Origin: Chloroflexota bacterium
Lineage (GTDB): Bacteria > Chloroflexota > Anaerolineae > Anaerolineales > Villigracilaceae
Assembly (NCBI GenBank): GCA_016191845.1
Contig: JACPVF010000016.1
Coordinates: forward strand, 186,001 to 250,000
Reading direction: 5' to 3'
Length of the DNA: 64,000 nucleotides
A program made the position numbers and the translations under genes. Shown piece by piece: positions 43,736-51,352 of this stretch. Every line of letters begins with the position of its first letter. The stretch's first letter is position 1. Below the pieces are notes generated by a model. It did no database searches. It was not told the origin of the DNA and was given only the letters and a program-made list of their open reading frames with translations.

Positions 43736-45310
43736 ATGAACTCAACCAACCCTTTTCAACGCTACAAGACCCTGCCTGTTCTTCTGCTGATCCTGGTCAA
43801 TGTGATCCTTGGCCTGCGCACCTTCCGTGATTATGGACTTTCCATCGACGAGCCCCTGTTTTACGGATATGCCGACGCCATCGGCTATGCCTACAATCCC
43901 GCAAACTGGTTTAGCGGACATTTCGACCTGGAGGCCAACGCCTATGGTCCCAGCCCGTGGGACCACCGCAACCGCGGACCCGCCTACCTGCTACTCACGC
44001 GCGGACCTGTGCACATGCTCCAATCAATGGGCGTGGACCAGGCCTCGGCCTGGCACCTAATCAACTTCCTGGCCTTCCAGGTGGCGGTGTACTTCTTCTA
44101 TGTGCTGGCCCGCCGCTGGATGGGACAATGGGCGGCATTATTTGCCACGGTCTTCTTTTCGTCCCAGCCCGTGTTATGGGAACACGCCTTTATTAATCCC
44201 AAAGATCCGTCCTTTTTGCTGTTCTTCCTGCTCTCACTGGAATTCGGCCTGCGGATGGCCGATCATCTGGCAAACGCTCCCGAGGATGAGAAGCCACTTC
44301 AAACTCTCAAACACATTCTCGTCCCCGCCATCCTGCTGGGGCTGACCACCAGCATCCGCATCCTGGGTCCGCTGGCGGGGGCATTGGTGGGATTGTATTT
44401 TCTGCTGCTCAAAAAGCCCAGGCGAATCTGGTGGTTCGTCCCCTATGGATTGATCGCCATTCTGGCGATGTTCATCTCGTGGCCGTATCTGTGGGAGAAT
44501 CCCATCCAGAACTTCATCGGCACGCTGACCTTCATGGCCGACAACCCGACCACCCTGCGCGTATTGTTCAATGGTGAGTTATACCGCGCCGACCAATTGC
44601 CAATGCGCTACCTGCCGATGATGATGCTCCTCACCTTGACTGAGTTCACCTGGCCGCTGGCTGCGCTGGGTGGAGTGATCGCCATCTTGCGCGCACGCAA
44701 ACGAGACCTTGAATGGAAAAGTCTGCTGGTTACTTTCCTGTGGCTGGCCATTCCAATGATCTATGTATTATGGAAGAAGCCGCCCATGTACGATGGCTTC
44801 CGCCATTTTATGTTCATCGTCCCGCCTTTGTTCATCCTGGCTGGGTTGGGGGCTGAGGCGTTCTTTCGCTGGATCAAGCCCATCTGGGGAAGAAGCCTGC
44901 TGGTCTTTCTTATACTTCTGCCTGCCCTGTTTGCCGATGTGCGTTTGCACCCATATCAATACACGTATTACAACCTGTACGCGGGCGGCACCTGGGGGGC
45001 AGCCTATCGTTACGAGACCGATTATTGGCTGACCTGTTACAGAGATTCCATGAATTGGATCAATGCGTATGCCGAGACCTCCCCGCGTGTGTTTGTCAAT
45101 CGCGATGGTGCAATTGCCGAGTATTACGCTGTCGCAGGTGTTAAAGTCATTGACTTGGGGCGTACCCGCAACACCGAACCCCAGTCAGGCGATTTTGTTA
45201 TCACCAGTTCGCGTGCCAACCCTGGCATTCGCAGGGTTCGTTCAGAGGCGGGCATTTTTACCGTACAGAGACAAGGCGCCATCTTTTGCGCCGTTCAGAG
45301 GGTCCCATGA
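43736..45310 (+). CDS. GT39/ArnT-like membrane glycosyltransferase
   Basis: 524 residues, about eleven TM segments. The first external loop has the acidic GLSIDEPLFYGYADAIGY motif typical of GT-C glycosyltransferases that use lipid-linked sugar donors, and a WEHAFINPKDPSFLLFFLLSLEFG segment common to the PMT/ArnT group. A C-terminal soluble domain of ~110 residues follows the last TM. It may glycosylate surface polymers or proteins, and its position next to the MBOAT/AlgX pair fits envelope polysaccharide work. Its stop overlaps the UroD-like gene start (ATGA). Confidence 0.85.
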   Translation: MNSTNPFQRYKTLPVLLLILVNVILGLRTFRDYGLSIDEPLFYGYADAIGYAYNPANWFSGHFDLEANAYGPSPWDHRNRGPAYLLLTRGPVHMLQSMGVDQASAWHLINFLAFQVAVYFFYVLARRWMGQWAALFATVFFSSQPVLWEHAFINPKDPSFLLFFLLSLEFGLRMADHLANAPEDEKPLQTLKHILVPAILLGLTTSIRILGPLAGALVGLYFLLLKKPRRIWWFVPYGLIAILAMFISWPYLWENPIQNFIGTLTFMADNPTTLRVLFNGELYRADQLPMRYLPMMMLLTLTEFTWPLAALGGVIAILRARKRDLEWKSLLVTFLWLAIPMIYVLWKKPPMYDGFRHFMFIVPPLFILAGLGAEAFFRWIKPIWGRSLLVFLILLPALFADVRLHPYQYTYYNLYAGGTWGAAYRYETDYWLTCYRDSMNWINAYAETSPRVFVNRDGAIAEYYAVAGVKVIDLGRTRNTEPQSGDFVITSSRANPGIRRVRSEAGIFTVQRQGAIFCAVQRVP

Positions 45311-46293
45311 AAACACACCGTGAACAAATTCAAGCCTGTATTTCGGGCGAATTGCCCGATCATCTGCCTGTGGCGTTGTGGCGGCATTTTCCCGTCGACG
45401 ACCAGACTCCCGAGGGCCTGGCTGCTGCGACCCTGCATTTCCAGCGGACGTATGACTTCGACCTCGTCAAGGTGACGCCATCCTCGTCATTCTGTCTGCG
45501 CGATTGGGGGATCGAGGATGAGTGGCAGGGGAATCCCGAGGGGACACGTACTTATACCAGGCGCGTCATCCATGACCCGCGCGACTGGGAGTCCCTGCCT
45601 GTACTTGACCCCGTTTCTGCGCCGTATTTGGCGGAGCAATTAGCCTGCCTCCGTTTAATCCGCGCGGAGCTTGGTCCTGAGACCCCCGTGCTCCAGACGG
45701 TGTTCAGTCCGCTGGCGCAGGCACGCAATCTGGCAGGTGCAGACGTGCTGTTGGCTCATCTGCGCTTATATCCCGAGGCTGTGATGAAGGGGCTAGAGAT
45801 CATCGCGGAAACGACCCGCCGTTTTGTGGAAGCTTCGATGGAGACGGGCATCGACGGTGTCTTCTATGCCATCCAACATGCGCAGGCGCAATTGCTCAGC
45901 TTGGACGAGTACAAAACCTTCGGCGTGCCCTTTGACCAAAAGGTTCTCGAACCAACACGTGATCTTTGGTGCAACATGCTGCACCTGCACGGACACAACG
46001 TCCACTTCCCGCTGTTGAGTGCGTACGACTTTCAGATCGTCAACTGGCATGACCGCGAGACTCCGCCCACGCTCTCAGAAGCGGAGAAAACCTTCCGTGG
46101 TGTGCGCTGTGGCGGCCTGCGGCAGGATACGCTCGTATATCGGGACCAGGCCGAGGTCCAGAAGGAAGCCGCCGATGCGCTTGCACAAACGGGCGGACGT
46201 CGTTTCCTCCTCAGCACGGGCTGTGTGGTCCCCATCCTGGCTCCGCATGGAAATTACAAGGCGGTTGCTCAATTTGGCAAGGAGTCGCTATGA
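45307..46293 (+). CDS. Uroporphyrinogen decarboxylase-family protein
   Basis: A 328-residue TIM-barrel protein. The start REQIQACISGELPDHLPVALWRHF and the late LHLHGHNVHFPLL and LLSTGCVVPILAPHGNYKA blocks place it in the UroD/methyltransferase (MtaA/CmuA) superfamily. The CxxxxxH-type zinc motif of corrinoid methyltransferases is only partly matched, so heme synthesis versus methyl transfer is undecided. No other heme genes are in the window. It is coupled on both sides by ATGA overlaps, an odd mix of envelope, UroD and rRNA-modification genes in one transcript. Confidence 0.82.
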   Translation: MKTHREQIQACISGELPDHLPVALWRHFPVDDQTPEGLAAATLHFQRTYDFDLVKVTPSSSFCLRDWGIEDEWQGNPEGTRTYTRRVIHDPRDWESLPVLDPVSAPYLAEQLACLRLIRAELGPETPVLQTVFSPLAQARNLAGADVLLAHLRLYPEAVMKGLEIIAETTRRFVEASMETGIDGVFYAIQHAQAQLLSLDEYKTFGVPFDQKVLEPTRDLWCNMLHLHGHNVHFPLLSAYDFQIVNWHDRETPPTLSEAEKTFRGVRCGGLRQDTLVYRDQAEVQKEAADALAQTGGRRFLLSTGCVVPILAPHGNYKAVAQFGKESL

Positions 46294-46859
46294 CCTTACG
46301 CGTTATCTCTGGCGAGGCGCGCGGGCGCAAGCTTAAGTCTGTGCCTGGGGACACCACGCGGCCGATCACCGACCGCGCCAAGGAGTCGTTGTTCAATATT
46401 CTGGCGGGCGACGTGGTCGACTCGACCTGGTGGGACCTGTTTGGTGGCACGGGCGCGGTGGGCATCGAGGCCCTTAGTCGCGGCGCGAGTTTCGTGCGCT
46501 TCAGCGACCGTGAGCGGCTGGCGGTCGAGACCATCAAGGAGAACCTTGAGCACTGTCGCTTCACGTCCCGCGCGGAGGTGCGACGGGGGGATGCCTTCGG
46601 CCTGTTGGCAGGCACGCCCGACCGTGCCTTCGATTATGTCTACATTGCGCCGCCCCAATATAAGGATATGTGGAAGCAAGCGCTCCATCGACTGGATGAG
46701 AACCCAGGCTGGCTGGGCGAGGACTGCGAGGTCATTGCACAGATTGACCCCAGGGAGTACGAGTCGGTTGAGTTGGAGTATTTGGTTGAGTTCGAGCGAC
46801 GTCGTTATGGCTCGACGCTGTTGGTGTTTTACGAGCGCAAAGTTCGACCGCAGGAATAG
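46290..46859 (+). CDS. rsmD: 16S rRNA (guanine(966)-N(2))-methyltransferase RsmD-like
   Basis: A 189-residue SAM-dependent methyltransferase. Motifs include VISGEARGRKL, TRPITDRAKESLFNIL and the SAM loop WWDLFGGTGAVGIEALSRGA. The motif IV region reads YIAPPQYKDMW instead of the usual DPPY, so the conserved acidic residue is Ala. Either this clade tolerates the change or the enzyme is altered. It begins inside the UroD-like stop codon. Confidence 0.88.
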   Translation: MTLRVISGEARGRKLKSVPGDTTRPITDRAKESLFNILAGDVVDSTWWDLFGGTGAVGIEALSRGASFVRFSDRERLAVETIKENLEHCRFTSRAEVRRGDAFGLLAGTPDRAFDYVYIAPPQYKDMWKQALHRLDENPGWLGEDCEVIAQIDPREYESVELEYLVEFERRRYGSTLLVFYERKVRPQE

Positions 46860-46866
46860 TCTTTCC

Positions 46867-46897
46867 AACTTCCAAAATCGTTAAAGTTTGGAAATTT
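46867..46897 (+). terminator. Weak hairpin after rsmD
   Basis: TTCCAAA / TTTGGAA stem with an AT-rich loop and a short T-run, in the gap before the pfkA promoter. Confidence 0.4.
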
Positions 46898-46922
46898 GTC
46901 TATGCAAAGCTTTTCCTTGGAC

Positions 46923-46928
46923 TATAAT
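46923..46928 (+). promoter_or_regulatory. -10 box upstream of pfkA
   Basis: TATAAT, 33 nt before the pfkA ATG, with CACGGAGAA as the ribosome-binding site. Confidence 0.65.
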
Positions 46929-46961
46929 TAGCGTTTGTAAAAAATTTCACGGAGAACTTTT

Positions 46962-48071
46962 ATGACCACCTATCCACCCATTAGAAAAATTGCGATCAGT
47001 ACGGGCGGCGGCGACGCCCCTGGTTTGAATGCAGTCATCCGCGCGGCGGCGCTTTCGGCCCTGCAACGCGGATGGGAAGTGTACGGCGTCCGCGACGGTT
47101 TTCACGGCTTGTTGCTGCCTGAGGAGTATCCTGATGGCGGTTTGATCCCGTTGACGCGTGACCGCGTGCGTGGCATTACCCACCTGGGCGGTACCATCCT
47201 TGGCACCAGCAATCGTAACAATCCGCTCAAGTACCCGATCATGAGAGATGACGGAACCGTCGAGGAAGTTGACCGCTCCGATGAGATTGTGCGCAGTTTC
47301 CGCCTGCATCACATCGATGCGTTGATTACCGTTGGCGGCGACGGTTCGCTGGCCATTGCCAGCGTCCTTGCGAAGAAGGGCCTGCGCCTGATTTCGGTCC
47401 CCAAGACCATCGATAATGACCTCGATAAGACCCAGGTCACGTTCGGGTTTGACACCGCTGTCGGCTTTGCGACCGAGGCGCTCGACCGCCTGCATTCGAC
47501 GGCGGCCTCTCACGGGCGTGTGATGGTCGTCGAAGTGATGGGACGGTATGCAGGTTGGATCGCCCTGCATGCGGGCGTGGCAGGTTCCGCCGATGTAATC
47601 CTGATCCCCGAACACCCCTATGACATTCACAAGGTCATCGAGAAGATCAAGGAGCGTGAAGCACGTGGCAGCAAGTTCACCATCGTGGTGGTGGCCGAAG
47701 GCGCGCTGCCCGTTGGGGGTGGCGTGTCTGTCGTGGAGCATGAGGCAGGCCGCGCCGAGCGTTTGGGCGGCGTTGGTGAGAAAGTGGCTGCCGAGATCCA
47801 CGCCATCTCGGACAAGGAGACTCGTGTCGTCGTGCTTGGCCACCTGCTGCGCGGCGGTTCGCCGACCGCCTTCGACCGCCTCACTGCGCTGCGCTTCGGC
47901 GCGGCTGCCATCCGCGGGTTGGAGGAGGGCCAGGCAGGCGTGATGGTGGCGCTCGATCCGCCGCAGGTCAAGTATGTGCCCATCGAAGAGGCCATGGGTC
48001 AGATGAAGATGGTCCCAATGGACTCGGACATCGTGCTGACTGCCAAAGACCTGGGTATTTCATTCGGTTAG
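46962..48071 (+). CDS. pfkA: 6-phosphofructokinase
   Basis: A 369-residue PfkA-family enzyme that phosphorylates fructose 6-phosphate. Motifs are GGGDAPGLN, GGDGSLAIA, PKTIDNDLDKT and EVMGRYAGWIAL. At the two donor-determining positions it has Gly (GGDGS, as in ATP enzymes) and Lys (PKTIDND, as in PPi enzymes). This mixed signature is known in one PFK subgroup and leaves ATP versus PPi open. Monocistronic: its own promoter and a strong terminator. Confidence 0.95.
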   Translation: MTTYPPIRKIAISTGGGDAPGLNAVIRAAALSALQRGWEVYGVRDGFHGLLLPEEYPDGGLIPLTRDRVRGITHLGGTILGTSNRNNPLKYPIMRDDGTVEEVDRSDEIVRSFRLHHIDALITVGGDGSLAIASVLAKKGLRLISVPKTIDNDLDKTQVTFGFDTAVGFATEALDRLHSTAASHGRVMVVEVMGRYAGWIALHAGVAGSADVILIPEHPYDIHKVIEKIKEREARGSKFTIVVVAEGALPVGGGVSVVEHEAGRAERLGGVGEKVAAEIHAISDKETRVVVLGHLLRGGSPTAFDRLTALRFGAAAIRGLEEGQAGVMVALDPPQVKYVPIEEAMGQMKMVPMDSDIVLTAKDLGISFG

Positions 48072-48095
48072 TTTTGACTCGGTAGTGAAGGATGT

Positions 48096-48123
48096 GTGCA
48101 TCCTCGTTTGATCGAGGATGCAC
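48096..48123 (+). terminator. Rho-independent terminator of pfkA
   Basis: GTGCATCCTCG / CGAGGATGCAC, 11-bp stem, 6-nt loop, followed by GTTTTATTT. Confidence 0.88.
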
Positions 48124-48186
48124 GTTTTATTTCTGCGGCACTTGCAAGCGAGGGCTGAACAAGCCGCGCAATTTTTTATCGTAAGG

Positions 48187-48192
48187 TATAAT
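48187..48192 (+). promoter_or_regulatory. -10 box upstream of the uncharacterised gene pair
   Basis: TATAAT about 50 nt before the ATG at 48243. Confidence 0.6.
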
Positions 48193-48242
48193 TACAGACC
48201 GACACCACGGTGTTGCATCATCGAATCTGCATAAGGCAAGTT

Positions 48243-49811
48243 ATGAGCCCCGATACCCTCTTTCCCTCTGATTACTGGACCGAATTCCAGATCTCCCGAC
48301 CGGACGTTGAATTTCTCCATAACTATCTCTTCGAGCAGGAAGTTCCGCTGACCACGCGCGAACTCGTTCCTGTTCTAGTGGAGGAACGAGTCCGCGCCCA
48401 ACGCGCCGCAGCGCAGGCCAGGCGTCAGGCCGCTGGCCGAACCTATCTCCCAAAGGAATCCCATCAGGCCGGGGAGGAACTCATCTTCCCTGTGTTGAAT
48501 TGGCAGAAGGGTACGGTCACTGCCGTGCGCGCGGGTTCGAATCCTGCTGTGGGCGAGTTCCAGGTGGTCTCGGTCGCGATGGAAGATGGCGCCGAGCGTA
48601 TGTTTGCCTCATCGTTGGCGGATCATGCGCTAAACGATGCGCCTGTCATCCCTGCTGATGAACAGGAATTTGACCAGCCCGCTCTGATCGCTGAATATGG
48701 CGACGGGTTGGAGAAAAAGATCGAAGCCGCCTTTCTGGCGGATGACAACCTCGTTCGTATTGCGGGACGTTGGTTCCCGCGCGCCCTGTTGGTGGATGTG
48801 AATGTGGGGCACCTCAACCTGGCGGAAGCCGTGCTCGACATGTCGGGTGGCGAGCCTCAGCTCACATCCGCGCTGTTGAAGGATGTCGAGATGCCCGCTG
48901 GCGTCAACCCGAGGCTGGCGGAGTTCTCGCTCAATTGGGCCTTGCAGGAAGACGACCGCTTCGACGAGGTTGGTCCCGCAGGGCAGGTGCTTTGGTGCCT
49001 GCATCGCCTCGAACCCGAAGGTGTGCGTGAGACGCCCCTGCATCTGCGTTACGAGACCATTCAGCATGATCGCGGCACATTGACCCCGCAAATGCTGAGC
49101 CTCGAATCCCAGCTCGATGATGAACTTAGTCCTGTCCAGGATGTTCCAACCAAGGACAAGATCAATTCAGTGACCATCAGTCTGATCTATCCGCACCTGC
49201 GCGCGGGCACCCTGCCGCTTTCCCCGCGTGCGCGGGCCTTCTTCCCGACTGCCTACGAGTCGCCGCGTGTGCGCTTCACGCTGGTGGACGGAAAGACAGG
49301 CTCCCGCATGCCCGCCTGGGTGGTGCGTTCGGGCGGATATGTCCACGGCCTGCGCGAATGGTACAAGTCCCAGAGCCTGATGCCAGGCAGCCTGGTGGAG
49401 GTCAAGCGCGGTGAGAAGCCTGGCGAGGTGATCGTTACGGCCCGCACCCAGCGCGCCACCAAGGATTGGGTCCGCACATTGATCGTCGGTGCGGATGGCG
49501 GCATGGTCTTTGCCATGCTCAAGCAGCCCATCACCGCCGAGTTCAACGACCGCATGGCGATCTATGTCCCCGATTTCAAATTGCTCGACCCGCTGTGGGG
49601 AAAACAGCGCTCTTTCCAGGACCTGGTGCTTTCCATGATGCGTGAGCTGACCAAGCTGACTCCCCAGGGCCATGTCCACGCGCAGGAATTGTATGCGGCA
49701 CTCAATCTGGTGCGCCGTGTGCCACCCGCTCCGCTGCTGGCTTTATTGGCAAACAAGCCGTTCACCCACGTCGGCGACCTGCATTTCCGAATAGATGAGG
49801 ATGCGGTATGA
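48243..49811 (+). CDS. Uncharacterised 522-residue protein
   Basis: Not recognised. It is soluble, with no signal peptide or TM. The N-terminal ~75 residues are charged and helical. About 80-130 is beta-rich (FPVLNWQKGTVTAVRAG), and 330-440 is a beta-rich, Arg/Lys-rich segment (SPRVRFTLVDGKTGSRMPAWVVRSGGYVHGL). The last ~50 residues (HVHAQELYAALNLVRRVPPAPLLALLANK) look like a small helical or winged-helix unit. The positive patches and the helix-turn-helix-like end of its partner at 49808 hint at nucleic-acid binding, but that is inference. It overlaps the partner by ATGA. Confidence 0.8.
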   Translation: MSPDTLFPSDYWTEFQISRPDVEFLHNYLFEQEVPLTTRELVPVLVEERVRAQRAAAQARRQAAGRTYLPKESHQAGEELIFPVLNWQKGTVTAVRAGSNPAVGEFQVVSVAMEDGAERMFASSLADHALNDAPVIPADEQEFDQPALIAEYGDGLEKKIEAAFLADDNLVRIAGRWFPRALLVDVNVGHLNLAEAVLDMSGGEPQLTSALLKDVEMPAGVNPRLAEFSLNWALQEDDRFDEVGPAGQVLWCLHRLEPEGVRETPLHLRYETIQHDRGTLTPQMLSLESQLDDELSPVQDVPTKDKINSVTISLIYPHLRAGTLPLSPRARAFFPTAYESPRVRFTLVDGKTGSRMPAWVVRSGGYVHGLREWYKSQSLMPGSLVEVKRGEKPGEVIVTARTQRATKDWVRTLIVGADGGMVFAMLKQPITAEFNDRMAIYVPDFKLLDPLWGKQRSFQDLVLSMMRELTKLTPQGHVHAQELYAALNLVRRVPPAPLLALLANKPFTHVGDLHFRIDEDAV

Positions 49812-50242
49812 TGACTGAGATGAAACGTCCCAGCCTGCTCAAACCTACGGTCCAAACCCCCTTCCACATCGATTTCCAATGGTGGAAGCAAAACGAGCGC
49901 GACTGGCATGTCTTCCTGCGCTCACTGCTGTGCCTTGAACACCAGGCGGCTTTTGCCAACTACGAGGAAGGCCAGTTGATCGATTGGATCGACCCGCTCA
50001 CCGCAGAGGTTAAAACCGTGGATGGCATCGAGCATGCCCTGATGAGTCACTGCGCCCTGCAGCCCGACTTTGTCAACGAACGCACAGCGCTGGTCGAGGC
50101 GGTCTTCCGTCTGTTCCTGGTCAATGGGAATTCGCCCATGTCGGCTGAGGATCTGTCGGCCCGCCTGAACCGTCCCGCCGACACCATCCTGCGCACGCTG
50201 GCAGGTCCGCGTGTGTATCGCGGCTTGAGGCCCAAACAATAG
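49808..50242 (+). CDS. Uncharacterised partner protein with HTH-like C-terminus
   Basis: A 144-residue soluble protein. The last ~40 residues (MSAEDLSARLNRPADTILRTL) look like a helix-turn-helix or winged-helix unit. The first ~100 residues contain conserved-looking Trp/His/Cys positions (WWKQNERDWHVFLRSLLCLEH). It overlaps the 522-residue gene, so the pair is translationally coupled and probably acts together. Family not recognised. Confidence 0.78.
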   Translation: MMTEMKRPSLLKPTVQTPFHIDFQWWKQNERDWHVFLRSLLCLEHQAAFANYEEGQLIDWIDPLTAEVKTVDGIEHALMSHCALQPDFVNERTALVEAVFRLFLVNGNSPMSAEDLSARLNRPADTILRTLAGPRVYRGLRPKQ

Positions 50243-50257
50243 ATTTTGTTGGAGTTC

Positions 50258-50275
50258 GGAAGCCAGGCTTCCGAT
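50258..50275 (+). other. Short hairpin between gene pair and tRNA
   Basis: CGGAAGC / GCTTCCG stem with a very short loop and no T-run; a possible mRNA end or processing hairpin just before the tRNA. Confidence 0.35.
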
Positions 50276-50279
50276 ACTG

Positions 50280-50352
50280 GCCCCCGTAGCTCAATGGATA
50301 GAGCACCAGCCTTCTAAGCTGTAGGTTACAGGTTCGAGCCCTGTCGGGGGCG
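50280..50352 (+). tRNA. tRNA-Arg (anticodon TCT)
   Basis: A 73-nt cloverleaf. The acceptor stem is GCCCCCG / CGGGGGC, the anticodon loop is CTTCTAA with anticodon TCT, and the T-loop is GGTTCGAGCCC. CCA is not encoded. It reads AGA/AGG arginine codons. Confidence 0.96.
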
Positions 50353-50399
50353 CTGGTTACAAAATATATCAACAATATAAAGGTAAAGGAGAGAATAAT

Positions 50400-50924
50400 A
50401 TGGCTGCAGAACGCAAAGGACTGATCAAATTCGCTGGCATGGACCAGACCGTGATCGGCGAGGACATCCAGGTGGGGCAGAAGGCACCCAATTTCACCAT
50501 CCAGAAGAATGACTGGACCATCAGCAAGGGCCTGAAGGAGACCAAGCGCAAAGTGCGCATCATCCTTTCGAATCCGTCGCTGGATACGGCCACCTGTGAC
50601 CGCGAGACCCGCCGTTTTAGCGAAGAAGTCGGCAAAATGGGCAAGGGTGTGGCGGTGTTGGTCGTGAGCATGGACCTGCCTGTAGCGCAGAAGCGCTGGT
50701 GCGGTGCCGCGGGCATCGATAACGTCATTACTGTCTCCGATGCGGTCAAGGCTGACTTCGGCAAGAAGTATGGCACACTGATGAAGGAAGTCCGCCTGCT
50801 GCGGCGTGCGGTCTTTGTCGTCAACAAGAAGGGCATTGTCACCTATGCCGCTTACATGGCTGCCAACGGCGACGAGCCGAACTACGAAGAAGTGATCGCT
50901 GCGGCCAAGGCCGCTCTCGGGTAA
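50400..50924 (+). CDS. tpx: Thiol peroxidase (Tpx, atypical 2-Cys peroxiredoxin)
   Basis: 174 residues. Peroxidatic Cys66 in SLDTATCDRETRRF and resolving Cys101 in RWCGAAGIDNV, with the spacing expected for Tpx. It reduces hydrogen peroxide or organic peroxides using thioredoxin. An AAAGGAG site precedes the ATG. hsp20 and lon follow, so this is a stress-related block. Confidence 0.94.
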   Translation: MAAERKGLIKFAGMDQTVIGEDIQVGQKAPNFTIQKNDWTISKGLKETKRKVRIILSNPSLDTATCDRETRRFSEEVGKMGKGVAVLVVSMDLPVAQKRWCGAAGIDNVITVSDAVKADFGKKYGTLMKEVRLLRRAVFVVNKKGIVTYAAYMAANGDEPNYEEVIAAAKAALG

Positions 50925-50948
50925 GGTCCGTTTTGTAAGGAGGCAGTC

Positions 50949-51347
50949 ATGCCCACCGTTGTTCGCAAGTCTACTATGTCGCTGGCTGAAAGTAGGCGTG
51001 AGGTGTTGCACGCCATCAGTTGGCAGGTGTACTCCAGTGTATGGAGCCCGCCCACCGACTTGTTCGAGTCGGAGGAAGCGTTGGTGGTGCGCGTGGAGAT
51101 CGCAGGCATGAAGGAAGAGGACTTCGAGGTGGCGCTCGAGAACAACGTGCTCCTCATCGCCGGCGCCCGCACTGATTCGCCCGAACGTCGAGCTTATCAC
51201 CAGATGGAGATCCGCTTCGGGAAGTTCGCCACCTCGGTGGCCCTGCCTGCCCCCGTGGACGCCGAAGCTGCCCATGCCGAATACAAGGACGGTTTCTTGA
51301 CCGTCACATTACCAAAAGCCAAACCAAACCAGATCAAGGTGAAATAG
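50949..51347 (+). CDS. Small heat-shock protein (Hsp20/alpha-crystallin)
   Basis: 132 residues with an alpha-crystallin domain (~40-130): [27 protein letters not shown], then [16 protein letters not shown] and the A-x-x-x-n-G-x-L motif [14 protein letters not shown]. An ATP-independent chaperone holding unfolded proteins. The AAGGAGG ribosome-binding site is near perfect. It ends 5 nt before lon, so the two are probably co-transcribed. Confidence 0.93.
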   Translation: MPTVVRKSTMSLAESRREVLHAISWQVYSSVWSPPTDLFESEEALVVRVEIAGMKEEDFEVALENNVLLIAGARTDSPERRAYHQMEIRFGKFATSVALPAPVDAEAAHAEYKDGFLTVTLPKAKPNQIKVK

Positions 51348-51352
51348 ACTCC

